A stretch of 64,000 bases of DNA from DASZVB01 sp035545855. Its GTDB lineage: Bacteria > Myxococcota_A > Polyangia > Polyangiales > Polyangiaceae. Location: the NCBI GenBank assembly GCA_035545855.1, contig DASZXK010000053.1, positions 29,706 to 93,705 of the forward strand, given 5' to 3'. The notes beneath the pieces are model-generated. The model was not told the origin of the DNA. It did not search any database and saw nothing but the letters and a program-made list of their open reading frames with translations. The position numbers and the translations under genes were made by a program. Shown here piece by piece: positions 16,624-25,864 of this stretch (position 1 is its first letter; each line of letters starts with the position of its first letter).

Positions 16624-18144
16624 ATGTTTCACGGTGAACGGGCCCGCCGCGACCGACACGAGACGCCGGATCTGAGGCCCTCGCCGGGGCGCGTCCCGCC
16701 GCACGATCTCGACGCGGAGGCGGCCGTGCTCTCCGCGGTCCTCCTCTCGAACGAAGCGTTCGACGAGGTGAGCGACGTCCTGCGTCCGGAGCACTTCTAC
16801 TCGGACGCGAACCGCAAGGTGTTCGAGGCCGTCATCGAGCTCCAGACGGCCGGTCGCCCCGTGGACGTCGTGACCGTCGCGACCTGGCTCCGGGATCGCG
16901 ACCGACTCGCGGCCGTCGGCGGGACCCCGTACCTCGCGCAGCTGACGGACGCGATCCCGGCGGTCGCGCACGTGCCGGCGTACGCGCGCGTGGTGCGAGA
17001 GAAATGGCGCGTCCGCCAGCTCATCTCGACGTGCCAGCGCTTCGCGGCGGAGGGCTACGCCGGTTGCGAGGACGTGCAGGTCTTCATCGACCAGGCCGAG
17101 CAGGCGGTGTTCGACATCGCCCGCGTGCCCGAGAACACGGCGGTCCGCCCCGTCCACGAGGCGATCCACGGAGCGTTCGAGATCCTCGTCGCGGCGTCCA
17201 AGCGCGGCGAGGGCATCACCGGCGTTCCCACCGGGTTCGATCGGCTGGACCGCAAATGCGCGGGCCTGCACAAGGGGGACCTCTACATCGTGGCCGGGCG
17301 CCCCGGCATGGGGAAGACGTCCTTCGTCTTGAACATCGCCGTCAACGTCGCGAGCCCGCGCCGCGTCCGCCAGCTCGACTCTGAGGACCGGCTCGGCGCC
17401 GAGGTCGAGCAGCCGGGCTGGGGCGTCGGGTTCTTCTCGCTCGAAATGCCGCGTGAGCAACTCGCCTCTCGTCTCCTCGCCGTCGAGGCGCGGGTGGACG
17501 TCTCGCGGATCCGGAGCGGCAACATCAAGCACGAGGACTGGAACAAGCTGACGGACGCGGCCGCCCGCATCGGCCGGCTCCCGATCTGGCTCGACGACAC
17601 GCCCGCTCTCGGACTCCTCGATCTCCGGGCGAAGATCCGCCGGCTGAAGGCGGAGATCGCGCGCAAGGCGACGGGCGGACCCGAGGCGCAGGACCTCGGG
17701 CTCGTCGTCATCGACTACCTGCAGCTCATGCAGGGCCGGAGGGACGCGGCGAGCCGGGAACAGGAGATCAGCGAGCTCTCCCGTGGGCTGAAGCAGCTCG
17801 CGAAGGAGATGGGCGTTCCGGTGATGGCGCTCTCCCAGCTCAACCGCTCCGTCGAGACACGCACGACGAAGGACAAGCGCCCTCAGCTCTCGGATCTTCG
17901 CGAATCGGGGGCCATCGAGCAGGACGCCGACGCCATCATCTTCATCTACCGGGACGACTACTACAACCAGGAGAGCACGGAGCGCGGCGTCGCGGAGATC
18001 ATCCTGGCGAAGCAGAGGAACGGCCCGACGGGAACCGTCAAGGTCCGCTTCTCCGCGGAGTTCACTCGCTTCGACAACCTCGCGACGGACGACTACGAGT
18101 TCGACGAGTTCGACGACTTCGCCGAGGCGGGCGGCGGGGGCTGA
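16624..18144 (+). CDS. dnaB: Replicative DNA helicase DnaB
   Basis: Hexameric helicase of the replication fork. The N-terminal domain begins around residue 25 (PPHDLDAEAAVLSAVL). The RecA-like motor shows Walker A GRPGMGKT at 225-232, FFSLEMP at 270-276, Walker B VVIDYLQLM and the motif LSQLNRSVE, then DLRESGAIEQDAD. The length, 506 residues, is above the usual 450-470, partly because of about 23 extra residues (244-266) between the helix after Walker A and the next beta strand. ATG 16624 is preceded by GGAGGGAGAGA. There is no intein. Confidence 0.96.
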   Translation: MFHGERARRDRHETPDLRPSPGRVPPHDLDAEAAVLSAVLLSNEAFDEVSDVLRPEHFYSDANRKVFEAVIELQTAGRPVDVVTVATWLRDRDRLAAVGGTPYLAQLTDAIPAVAHVPAYARVVREKWRVRQLISTCQRFAAEGYAGCEDVQVFIDQAEQAVFDIARVPENTAVRPVHEAIHGAFEILVAASKRGEGITGVPTGFDRLDRKCAGLHKGDLYIVAGRPGMGKTSFVLNIAVNVASPRRVRQLDSEDRLGAEVEQPGWGVGFFSLEMPREQLASRLLAVEARVDVSRIRSGNIKHEDWNKLTDAAARIGRLPIWLDDTPALGLLDLRAKIRRLKAEIARKATGGPEAQDLGLVVIDYLQLMQGRRDAASREQEISELSRGLKQLAKEMGVPVMALSQLNRSVETRTTKDKRPQLSDLRESGAIEQDADAIIFIYRDDYYNQESTERGVAEIILAKQRNGPTGTVKVRFSAEFTRFDNLATDDYEFDEFDDFAEAGGGG

Positions 18145-18175
18145 GCGCCGGACGCGAGGCTCCTTGCGCTGCGGA

Positions 18176-19237
18176 TCAGTCCGCGACGGCGGCCGTTTCC
18201 TCGGCCGTTTCCGGCCGGGTCGCCTCGGCGACCCGGGTCGCGAGGATCTGGACGAGCGCCGGGAGCCCTTCGTGAGTCGCGGCGCTGATGAGATGGAGCT
18301 GGACTCCGCGCTCGGCGAAGCGAGGTTTCACGGTCTCGTAGGTTTCCCGCACGAACGGGAGATCTGCCTTCGTCATCGCGACGACCTCCGTGCGCCGGGC
18401 GAGCTCCGGTGAATACCGTTCGAGCTCGTTCCGGATGATCTCGTAGTCCGCGAGCGGGTCCCGGCCGGGTTCTTCCTCGAACGCCGTCACCAGGTGCAGG
18501 AGGACGCGCGTCCGCTCCACGTGACGGAGGAACCGATGCCCGAGCCCCACGCCCTCGCTCGCGCCCTCCACGAGCCCGGGGATGTCCGCGACGACGAACG
18601 TCCGTCGGTCTCCCGCGCCCGTGTCCCCGTGCATCACGACGCCGAGGTGCGGCTCGAGCGTCGTGAACGGGTAGTCGGCGACCTTCGGACGCGCCGCGCT
18701 GACGGCGCGGATGAACGTGCTCTTCCCGACGTTCGGGAACCCGAGGAGCCCGACGTCGGCCATCACCTTGAGCTCGAGGCGCAGGCGTTTCTTGTCGCCG
18801 GGCTCTCCGGGGAGCGCGCGTCGCGGCGCCCGGTCGACGGAGGTCGCGAAGTGCTTGTTCCCGAGGCCGCCCTTGCCGCCCTTCGCGGCGACGACCCGCT
18901 CGTGGTGCTTCGTCACCTCGAAGAGCCGTTCCCCGGTCGCCTCGTCGAAGGCGATCGTCCCGAGCGGCACGCGCACGACGACGTCCTTGCCGCCGCGTCC
19001 GTAGCAGTCCTTCCCCTGGCCGTCCTGGCCGCGCTCGGCTCGGATCGTGCGCTCGTGCGTGAGGTCCGAAAGCGTTCCGAGCCCGCCATCGCCCTCGAAG
19101 ATCACGTCCCCGCCGCGACCGCCGTCTCCGCCGGCCGGGCCTCCGAGCGGCACGAACTTCTCTCGCCGGAACGCCACGGCCCCGTTTCCGCCGTCCCCGG
19201 CTTCCACGATGAGCAGGCATTCGTCGACGAAATGCAT
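18176..19237 (-). CDS. obgE: GTPase Obg
   Basis: Ribosome-associated GTPase for 50S maturation and stress control. The Gly-rich Obg domain occupies residues 1-160 (MHFVDECLLIVEAGDGGNGA). G1 is GFPNVGKST at 166-174, followed by DIPGLVEGASEG (G3), TKADL (G4) and SAATHEG (G5). Starting at ATG 19237 gives 353 residues, the usual length; the frame is open further upstream but that part is not conserved. It converges with dnaB, leaving 31 bp. rplU/rpmA, frequent neighbours of obg, are absent. Confidence 0.95.
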   Translation of the reverse strand: MHFVDECLLIVEAGDGGNGAVAFRREKFVPLGGPAGGDGGRGGDVIFEGDGGLGTLSDLTHERTIRAERGQDGQGKDCYGRGGKDVVVRVPLGTIAFDEATGERLFEVTKHHERVVAAKGGKGGLGNKHFATSVDRAPRRALPGEPGDKKRLRLELKVMADVGLLGFPNVGKSTFIRAVSAARPKVADYPFTTLEPHLGVVMHGDTGAGDRRTFVVADIPGLVEGASEGVGLGHRFLRHVERTRVLLHLVTAFEEEPGRDPLADYEIIRNELERYSPELARRTEVVAMTKADLPFVRETYETVKPRFAERGVQLHLISAATHEGLPALVQILATRVAEATRPETAEETAAVAD

Positions 19238-19346
19238 GGGGCGCTCTCTAGCACGACCGCCGGCTCCGGGGAGCGGACGGAGCGGTCCGCGGCGGAACCG
19301 CCGTGCTTGCCGCGGTTTCGGCCGGGCTGTGCTATCGAAATCCCCC

Positions 19347-20417
19347 ATGTCAGAGTCTCGTGCGCCCGTATCGGAGCGGCCGCGGAGCGCGCCGCCGCCG
19401 ACGGATCGAATCGCCGTCGTCGTGAACGGCAACGCACGGAGCGTGACGAGCGAGGTCATCTCGACGCTCGACCAGATCCTCCTCGGCGGAGACCTCTTCG
19501 TGTCCCGGCGTCTCGAGGAAGGCCCCGAGCTCGCGCGGACCATCATCAACCGCGGCTACGGTACGGTGCTCACGGGCGGCGGGGACGGCACCTTCACCTC
19601 CGTCGTGACGGACGTCGTCCGGGAGGCGAAGCGCCAGGACAGGCCGATCCCGAGGTTCGGGTTCCTGAAGCTCGGCACGGGGAACGCGCTCGCGTGGGTC
19701 GTCGGCGCGAGCGGCGGCAAGGCTCGCGGGCTCGCGGCGGACATCCAGCGACTTCGGGAGGACGCCGGGAGCCGGCCCGTCCGCTTCATCGAGGTGGAGG
19801 ATCGCATCGCGCCGTTCGCGGGCTTCGGGGCGGACGCCGTCGTCCTCCAGGACTACGAGCTCGTGAAGAAGCGCCTCTCGAACACGATCTTGAAGCCCAT
19901 AGCGCCGGGGCCGCTCTCGTACATCGTCTCCTGCACGACTCGCTCGATTCCGAGCTACTTCTTCAGGCAGATGCCGCACTGCCGCGTCGTGAACGAGGGC
20001 GGGGACGCGTTCCGCGTGGGCCCGAAGGGCGTCATCCTCGGCCCCCCGATCCCGAAGGGTCAGACGATCTACGAGGGGCCGGCGAAGATCGCCGCCGTCT
20101 CCACGATCCCGTACTACGGCTTCGGATTCCGGGCGTTCCCCTTCGCGGAAGAGCGACCGGACCGGATGAGCCTTCGCATCTCCACCATCGGTCCTGCCGC
20201 GTTCGTGACGAACTTCCCCGCGATCTGGCGCGGCGAGTACGAGAACGCGAGCGTCATGTTCGATTACCTCGTGGACGACGTGACGCTCGAGTTCGACCCC
20301 GAGACGCCGTTCCAGATCGGAGGGGACTCGTGCGGCGAGCGTTCGCGCGTCCGCGCGGTGCTCTCGCCGACGACGATTCGCCTCGTCGACTACTACGCCC
20401 CCCCGAGCGCGGCATGA
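19347..20417 (+). CDS. Diacylglycerol/lipid kinase family protein
   Basis: The nucleotide-binding motif GGGDGT at residues 77-82, preceded by IAVVVNGNARSV at 22-33, is the hallmark of the DAGK/sphingosine-kinase/NAD-kinase-like superfamily. FGFLKLGTGNALAW is a second conserved block. The C-terminal half has a beta-rich lipid-kinase arrangement. The protein has 356 residues and no membrane segment. The substrate (diacylglycerol, sphingoid base or other) cannot be told from sequence. The next gene overlaps by 4 bp (ATGA), so the two are translated together. ATG 19347 is 109 bp from the divergent obgE start. Confidence 0.85.
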   Translation: MSESRAPVSERPRSAPPPTDRIAVVVNGNARSVTSEVISTLDQILLGGDLFVSRRLEEGPELARTIINRGYGTVLTGGGDGTFTSVVTDVVREAKRQDRPIPRFGFLKLGTGNALAWVVGASGGKARGLAADIQRLREDAGSRPVRFIEVEDRIAPFAGFGADAVVLQDYELVKKRLSNTILKPIAPGPLSYIVSCTTRSIPSYFFRQMPHCRVVNEGGDAFRVGPKGVILGPPIPKGQTIYEGPAKIAAVSTIPYYGFGFRAFPFAEERPDRMSLRISTIGPAAFVTNFPAIWRGEYENASVMFDYLVDDVTLEFDPETPFQIGGDSCGERSRVRAVLSPTTIRLVDYYAPPSAA

Positions 20418-20875
20418 CGGGTCGCCGTGGGGGACGGACGCTCACCGTCCTCGCGCTCTCTCTCGTCGGCGGCGCGGTTCGAGCCGAGGGGGCGCCGCCG
20501 AGCGGTCCGGCCGCGCCCCCTCCCGTCGCGGTCACCGCTTCCTGCGAGCACCGGCAGACGAAGGGCCGCGTGCTCTGCGACGTCGAGCTCGAGGCCGCGA
20601 ACGGCCGTCTCGCCTGGGCGGACGTGCTCGTGGTCCGCGCGCCGCCGTTCGCCGCGCCGCTCCGCGCCCGGGTCCAGGGGAGCGACGCACGCGTCCGGAC
20701 GGAGCAGCGGATCCGGATCTCGGTGGCGTTCGTCGCCACGTCCCTTGGCAAGGGCACGGTCGCGCTCCGGGCGCGGGCCGTCCTGTGCACGAAGACCGGC
20801 GAATCGGAGACCTGCGTGCCGCGCACGGAGGACGCCGAGGCCGAGCTCTCCGTCGGGACGGACGTCGTCCGCTAG
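20414..20875 (+). CDS. Small exported protein, function unknown
   Basis: A 153-residue protein with a likely signal peptide (RTLTVLALSLVGGAVRAEG; cleavage after VRA) and a beta-rich mature part with four cysteines (ASCEH, LCDVEL, LCTKTG, CVPR), which could form disulfides in the periplasm. It overlaps the lipid-kinase gene by 4 bp, suggesting a common function at the envelope. I recognise no domain. Confidence 0.7.
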   Translation: MTGRRGGRTLTVLALSLVGGAVRAEGAPPSGPAAPPPVAVTASCEHRQTKGRVLCDVELEAANGRLAWADVLVVRAPPFAAPLRARVQGSDARVRTEQRIRISVAFVATSLGKGTVALRARAVLCTKTGESETCVPRTEDAEAELSVGTDVVR

Positions 20876-20927
20876 CGCGCCGCGCCGGAACTTGGCCCCG
20901 CCGTCGCTTCGCCCCTAAACCGGGCCC

Positions 20928-21659
20928 ATGAACCTGCCGGGCCTCCTCCGGCTCACGACCCTCGGCGACGTGCTCGGCGCGGTCTACCGCGAGGGCGCGA
21001 CCGGCGTCGTGGAGCTGCGCGAGGTCTCCGGCGCGCGCGCGGGACACACGCACCGCATCCACCTCCAGGGCGGCCTCGTCGTCGAGGTGGAGACCGACGT
21101 GCCGACGGCGCGCGTCGGCGAGGTGCTCCGGCGTCGCGGGATCGTCACCGAGGCAGACGTCGCCCGGGCGGTGTCGCGCATGCCTCTATTTCCGGATCGC
21201 CGCTTCGGCGAGCTCCTCGTGGCGATGCACGCCGCGCGCGAGAGCGACGTCGCCTTCGCCCTTCGTCTTCAGCGCCGCGAGCGGCTGGAGCGGCTGTTCC
21301 TGCTCTCCGACGCCCGGATCGTGTTCCGGGTCGCGCGCACCCATGGCGCGCCGTCGGCGCCCCTGCCGACGGACGAGGTGCTCCACGGGCGCGCGCGGTT
21401 CCGCGACCGCGACGGGAGGGCGAACGGCGCGGAGCCCCGCGAGATTCACGCGTCGCGTCGCGACCCGGCTCGCGGACGGGCGCTAGCCGCGCTCGGCCTC
21501 GGCGACGGCGCGGATCTCGAGACCGTTCAGCGCGCGTTCCGGAAGCTCGCGGCCTCGATGCATCCGGATCGCTTCCCGACGGCGGACGCCGACGAGCGCG
21601 CGACCCTGATGCGGCGCTTCGCCGAGATCACCGCCGCGTATCACTCGCTCGTCGCCTGA
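20928..21659 (+). CDS. DUF4388-like domain fused to a J-like domain
   Basis: The N-terminal 140 residues (LPGLLRLTTLGDVLGAVYREGATGVVEL, shown here as its start LPGLLRLTTLGDVL) resemble the DUF4388/PATAN region found in myxobacterial regulatory proteins. A disordered Arg-rich linker follows. The last 65 residues form a J-like domain: FRKLAASMHPDRFP carries the HPD triad at H212-D214, and FAEITAAYHSL closes helix IV. The HPD implies it can stimulate an Hsp70. The gene's 3' end overlaps the convergent HAD gene by 19 bp. Confidence 0.75.
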   Translation: MNLPGLLRLTTLGDVLGAVYREGATGVVELREVSGARAGHTHRIHLQGGLVVEVETDVPTARVGEVLRRRGIVTEADVARAVSRMPLFPDRRFGELLVAMHAARESDVAFALRLQRRERLERLFLLSDARIVFRVARTHGAPSAPLPTDEVLHGRARFRDRDGRANGAEPREIHASRRDPARGRALAALGLGDGADLETVQRAFRKLAASMHPDRFPTADADERATLMRRFAEITAAYHSLVA

Positions 21660-22321
21660 GCGAAGCGAGCGAGCGCGTCCGGGAGCTCGCTCATCCGGCG
21701 GATGAGAGCGTCCGGCGACGTCTCGCGGAGCGTCTCCTCCGGCGCGAACACGGACACGAGCCCGACCGTCCACGCCGAGACGGCCTTTCCGGCGAGGACG
21801 TCCTGCGGACCGTCCCCGACCATCGCGAGGGAATCCGGGGCGACGCCGAGCTCGCTCGCCACGTGCCGGAGTACGGACGGGTCGGGCTTGTGCTCCGGGA
21901 GATCGCCTCCCGCGACGACGACGCGAAACGCGTCGCGGAGCCCGAGGTGGCGGAGGGTGAGCTCCGCCGGGCCCCGCATCTTGTTCGTGCAGACGGCGAG
22001 CGGGAGCGCCGAGAGAGCCGAGAGGACCTCCCGGACGCCGGGAAGGACGGTCGTGTGGTCGGCGCCGTGCACCGCGTAGTGCTCGAGAAACGAGGCGAGG
22101 GGAGCGTCCACCTCGGGGGCGTCGACGGGCAGGGAGAACGTGCGCGCGACGAGCGAGCGCGCCCCGTCGCCCACGAACCCGAGGATCGTCTCCGGTGGAA
22201 GGACGGGCCTGCCGTGCGCCCGGAGCGCGTGCTCGGCGGCGCCCAGGATGTCTCTTCGCGAATCCACCAGCGTGCCGTCGAGGTCGAACACGACGGCGCG
22301 GACGCGCGCGCGCGGACTCAC
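21641..22321 (-). CDS. HAD-family phosphatase, phosphoglycolate phosphatase-like
   Basis: Haloacid-dehalogenase-type hydrolase. Motif I is VVFDLDGTLVDS near residue 9, motif II VCTNK, motif III HKPDP and motif IV MVGDGPQDV. A helical cap sits between motifs I and II (type C1), as in Gph. Its 226 residues match the Gph/PGPase size, though the substrate is unproven. The start GTG 22321 overlaps the stop of the upstream chlorite-dismutase-family gene (GTGA), so the pair is coupled. Confidence 0.85.
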   Translation of the reverse strand: MSPRARVRAVVFDLDGTLVDSRRDILGAAEHALRAHGRPVLPPETILGFVGDGARSLVARTFSLPVDAPEVDAPLASFLEHYAVHGADHTTVLPGVREVLSALSALPLAVCTNKMRGPAELTLRHLGLRDAFRVVVAGGDLPEHKPDPSVLRHVASELGVAPDSLAMVGDGPQDVLAGKAVSAWTVGLVSVFAPEETLRETSPDALIRRMSELPDALARFAQATSE

Positions 22322-23124
22322 CGTCCCGCGTTCCGGAACACCACGTGCCCGACGAAGAACGGACCCATCCGCACGATGAACTCGGACGTCTGCCGCGTGC
22401 GGCGCATCGCCTGGACGACGTGCGAGAGCGGGTGGAGGTCCTTCCCGATGAGCCCGATGACGAAGTCGTTGTCGTTCGGATCGAGGCCGTGACACGCGAG
22501 ACGGATGTCGTGCGCGAAATCCGCCGCGCCGTACGCCTTTCCGATCTCCCCGTGCTCGCGCATGATGCCGCCCTTCTCGCGGGAATCGAGCCGCTCGAAC
22601 GCGCCGTCCCGGCGGAGCGGGTACCACACGGCCCAGTTCCACTCGGGGTTCAGCGCCGTCTCGCGCGGGCGGTTCAGCAGCCAGAACGCGAGGTCCGTCT
22701 CGTAGCCGGACGAGTACGTCCGCCCGAGCATCGTGAGCTCCGGTCGAATCCGGAGCATCGCCGCTCGCTGGCTCTCGACGGCCGGGCGGACCTTCGTCAC
22801 GAAGTCCTCCGGGTTCTCCGTCCAGGTGAGGAGCGCGAAGCCGAGAGGGTGGTTCACGTCCTCGTAGATGACGGACGGCACGCCGCCTGCGACGAGCGCG
22901 GCGCCGAGGGCCTTCACGATGCCGGGCACGTCGCTTCCGGGCGGCGCCTCGAAGCCGAGGAGCTGCATGAACAGGCGACGGTCCATCTTCTGCGGCACGC
23001 CGCCCTGAGGCGCGCCGCGCTCGGCGACGTCGGGGGGTCCCATTTCAGTCGGGGCGCCCGGGGGGGGCCGGTCCTGGGACGCGGAAGACGCGGAAGACGC
23101 GGAAGACGCGGGAGACGTGCTCAT
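22318..23124 (-). CDS. Chlorite dismutase/HemQ-family protein
   Basis: The core from about residue 46 follows the Cld/HemQ pattern, including WYPLRRDGAFERLDSREKGG in part and MREHGEIGKAYGAAD, where H191 is the expected heme-proximal histidine, then DLHPLSHVVQAMR. In related organisms the family acts as coproheme decarboxylase or of unknown heme function; chlorite use is unlikely here. The first 45 residues are low complexity; a 9-bp DNA repeat encodes SSA three times. M28 or M47 may be the real start. It is divergent from hisZ. Confidence 0.85.
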   Translation of the reverse strand: MSTSPASSASSASSASQDRPPPGAPTEMGPPDVAERGAPQGGVPQKMDRRLFMQLLGFEAPPGSDVPGIVKALGAALVAGGVPSVIYEDVNHPLGFALLTWTENPEDFVTKVRPAVESQRAAMLRIRPELTMLGRTYSSGYETDLAFWLLNRPRETALNPEWNWAVWYPLRRDGAFERLDSREKGGIMREHGEIGKAYGAADFAHDIRLACHGLDPNDNDFVIGLIGKDLHPLSHVVQAMRRTRQTSEFIVRMGPFFVGHVVFRNAGR

Positions 23125-23199
23125 GCTGGGAGAGGCTTACTTTCTCGGAGTTCCGCCGACAAGGTGCCCGGGGGAGTGGTAGTCTCCCGCGGCTTCGCC

Positions 23200-24549
23200 A
23201 TGCCCGTCTCCTCTCCGCCTCCGGCCGATCCGGCTTCCTCGGGCTCCGTTCTCGGAGCGCGCGGCAATGGCGCGCTCTCGCACCCGCTGCCCGCCGGCAT
23301 GCGCGATCTCCTTCCCGAGGAAGCGCGCCGGCAGCACGCGCTCGTCCGGGAGGTGCTCGGAAGCTTCGAGCGCTTCGGCTACGAACCCGTGAGCGTCCCG
23401 CCGTTCGAGTACGCGGAGGTGCTCGAGCACGACATGGGGCCGCTCGACCCGGCGCAGGTCTTGCGTTTCGTCGAACCGGAGACGGGCGAAGTGGTCGCGC
23501 TCCGTCCGGACATGACGCCGCAGATCGCCCGCCTCGTCGCGATGCGGCTCGGGGACGCGCCGCTTCCCGTCCGCCTCTGCTACGAGGGCGCCGTCGTGCG
23601 TCGCCGCGTCGAGCGCGCGCGCCGCGAGCGGCAGATCCACCAGGCGGGGTTCGAGCTGGTCGGGCTCACCGGGCCCGGCGGGGATCTGGAGGTTCTGGAA
23701 GTCGCGTCGTCCGCGATCGTCGCGACCGGGCTCACGGCGTTCACGCTGGATCTCGGACACGCGCGCGTCGCTCCGTCGCTCGTCCAGAACGTGCCCGAGC
23801 GCGTCCGCGGGAGCATCCTCGAAGCGCTCTCGGCGAAGGACGCGGAAGAGACCCGTCGTCGCGCCGAGAAGGCGAACGTGAAGGGGAGGGAGCTCGCCGC
23901 GCTGGTGGAGCTCCCCGGGCTCTACGGCGGCCGGGACGTGTTCGAGCGCGCCGACCGGATCCTCGCCGGAACGGCGGCCGAAGCGCCGGCGAAGGAGCTC
24001 CGTGCCCTCGCCGAACAGGTGGATGCGACGGGCCTCGCCGCAGGCCTCGTCGTCGACCTCGGGGAGACGTGGAACGTCGCGTACTACACGGGCATGGCGT
24101 TTCGCGTCCTCGCGGACGGGCCCGGTGAAGCGATCGGCTCCGGCGGCCGGTACGACCGTCTCTTCGATCGGTTCGGGACGTCTCGAGCCGCGGCCGGCTT
24201 CGCGATCGACGTCGGCAATCTCGGTTGGGCGCTCGCGACGAGCAATCGCGCGCCCGCGGTCCCGAACCGCGTGCTCGTGGCTTCGGCGGATCGCGCGAGC
24301 GAAAGAGCCCTTCTCGCGGCGCTCCGCGGCGCGTCCATCCCGTGCGCGGCCGCACCCGGCGGGGACGCGCCGGCGTACGCGCGGGCGCACCGCTACACTC
24401 ACGTCGTCGAGCTGTCCGGGGGAAGCGCGACGCTCATTTCCGTGGAGTCCGGCGAACGTCGGCCCCTCCCCGAGCAGACTCCCCGCGACCTCGGGCGCGC
24501 CCTGCGTGCGCTCCTCGCGGACGAACCCCGAAGCAACGAGGACAGCTGA
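23200..24549 (+). CDS. hisZ: ATP phosphoribosyltransferase regulatory subunit
   Basis: HisRS-like paralogue that regulates short-form HisG in histidine biosynthesis. Class II synthetase features appear: LPAGMRDLLPEEARRQ, YEPVSVPPFEYAEVLE, VVALRPDMTPQIAR and YYTGMAFRVL with GSGGRYDRL. It lacks the C-terminal anticodon-binding domain of a real HisRS. It is next to purA, a pairing seen in many proteobacteria. ATG 23200 gives 449 residues, a little long for HisZ; GTG 23176 is an alternative start. hisG is not in the window. Confidence 0.88.
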   Translation: MPVSSPPPADPASSGSVLGARGNGALSHPLPAGMRDLLPEEARRQHALVREVLGSFERFGYEPVSVPPFEYAEVLEHDMGPLDPAQVLRFVEPETGEVVALRPDMTPQIARLVAMRLGDAPLPVRLCYEGAVVRRRVERARRERQIHQAGFELVGLTGPGGDLEVLEVASSAIVATGLTAFTLDLGHARVAPSLVQNVPERVRGSILEALSAKDAEETRRRAEKANVKGRELAALVELPGLYGGRDVFERADRILAGTAAEAPAKELRALAEQVDATGLAAGLVVDLGETWNVAYYTGMAFRVLADGPGEAIGSGGRYDRLFDRFGTSRAAAGFAIDVGNLGWALATSNRAPAVPNRVLVASADRASERALLAALRGASIPCAAAPGGDAPAYARAHRYTHVVELSGGSATLISVESGERRPLPEQTPRDLGRALRALLADEPRSNEDS

Positions 24550-24551
24550 AC

Positions 24552-25853
24552 ATGTCGTGTGTGGCCGTGATCGGCGCCCAGTGGGGCGACGAAGGCAAAG
24601 GCAAGATCGTCGACATCTACACCGAGTTCGCGGACCTCGTGGTCCGCTGGGCGGGAGGCCCGAACGCCGGGCACACGCTCGTCGTCGGAGACGAGAAGGT
24701 CGTCGTGCGACTCCTGCCGAGCGGCATCCTCCGGGACGGCACGCGCTGCGTGCTCGGTCAGGGCATGGTCATCGACCTCGCCGTCCTGCTCGCGGAGATC
24801 GACGAGCTCTCGCGACGGGGGCGGAAGGGAATCGAGGAGCGCCTCGTCGTCAGCAACCGGGCGCACCTCGTGCTCCCGTATCACGTCCTCGTGGACGGTC
24901 TCCGGGAGAAGACCCAGGCCATCGGCACGACGAAGAAGGGCATCGGCCCGGCGTACGAGGACAAGGTCCGCCGGACGGGCATCCGCGCCGGAGATCTCGT
25001 GGACCTCGGCCGCGTGGCGAAGAAGGTGGAGGCCGCTCTCGAGCAGTGGGCGCCCTTCATCACGGCGTTCGGCGGAGAGATGCCGTCGGTGGACTCCATC
25101 GTGACGCCGCTCGAACCGCTCGCGAAGCGCGTGGTGCCGCTCCTCGCCGACACGTCGCTCCTCGTTGCCACGGCCGTGGAGAGCGGGAGCCGCGTGCTCC
25201 TCGAAGGCGCGCAGGGCACGCTCCTCGACGTCGATCACGGCACGTATCCGTACGTGACGTCGAGCTCACCGGTCTCCGGCGGCGCCGCGATCGGCGCGGG
25301 CATCGGGCCGAACCGCATCGAGACGGTCATCGGCATCACGAAGGCGTACGCCACGCGCGTCGGCAGCGGCCCGTTCCCGACGGAGCTCGAGGACTCGGAC
25401 GGCGTGCACCTCCGCGAGGCCGGCGCGGAGTTCGGCTCGGTGACGGGGCGTCCGCGGCGCACGGGTTGGCTGGACCTCCCGGCGCTCCACTACGCCGCGA
25501 GGGTCAACGGCATCGACGGTCTCGCGCTCACCAAGCTCGACGTGCTCACGGGTCTCCCCCGCATCCGCGTCTGCGTCGCGTACGACACGCCGAGCGGACG
25601 CATCACGAACTTCCCCATCGACCTCATCGACGAGCCGGGTCGCGTGACGCCCGTCTACGAGGAGCTCCCGGGCTGGAAGGAGCCCCTCGACGGCGCCCGC
25701 GTGCTGGACGATCTCCCGAAGGCAGCCCGGGACTACGTGCGTTTTCTAGAGGAGGGGGCCGGCGTGCCGCTCTATCTCGTGAGCGTCGGCCCGCGCCGCA
25801 AGGAGACGATCGTGCTCCACAACCCGTTCATGGGGCGCGCCGCGGCGCCCTGA
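24552..25853 (+). CDS. purA: Adenylosuccinate synthetase
   Basis: First committed enzyme of AMP synthesis, joining IMP and aspartate with GTP. The P-loop WGDEGKGKIVD begins at residue 11, followed by GGPNAGHT, LPSGIL and GTTKKGIGPAYEDK. The C-terminal half has EGAQGTLLDVDHGTYPYVTSS and TKLDVLTG. The 433 residues are full length. ATG 24552 lies two bases after the hisZ stop, so the genes form one unit, continuing into two TPR-type genes. Confidence 0.97.
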   Translation: MSCVAVIGAQWGDEGKGKIVDIYTEFADLVVRWAGGPNAGHTLVVGDEKVVVRLLPSGILRDGTRCVLGQGMVIDLAVLLAEIDELSRRGRKGIEERLVVSNRAHLVLPYHVLVDGLREKTQAIGTTKKGIGPAYEDKVRRTGIRAGDLVDLGRVAKKVEAALEQWAPFITAFGGEMPSVDSIVTPLEPLAKRVVPLLADTSLLVATAVESGSRVLLEGAQGTLLDVDHGTYPYVTSSSPVSGGAAIGAGIGPNRIETVIGITKAYATRVGSGPFPTELEDSDGVHLREAGAEFGSVTGRPRRTGWLDLPALHYAARVNGIDGLALTKLDVLTGLPRIRVCVAYDTPSGRITNFPIDLIDEPGRVTPVYEELPGWKEPLDGARVLDDLPKAARDYVRFLEEGAGVPLYLVSVGPRRKETIVLHNPFMGRAAAP

Positions 25854-25864
25854 GCTCTCTCGGG

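Noticed and set aside
16407..16637. 76-codon frame between rplI and dnaB
   Set aside because: It runs through the strong terminator and into dnaB and has no ribosome site.
18494..20875. 793-codon plus-strand frame
   Set aside because: Only the last 154 codons (from 20414) have a signal peptide and fit after the lipid-kinase gene; the rest is a shadow of obgE and the lipid-kinase gene.
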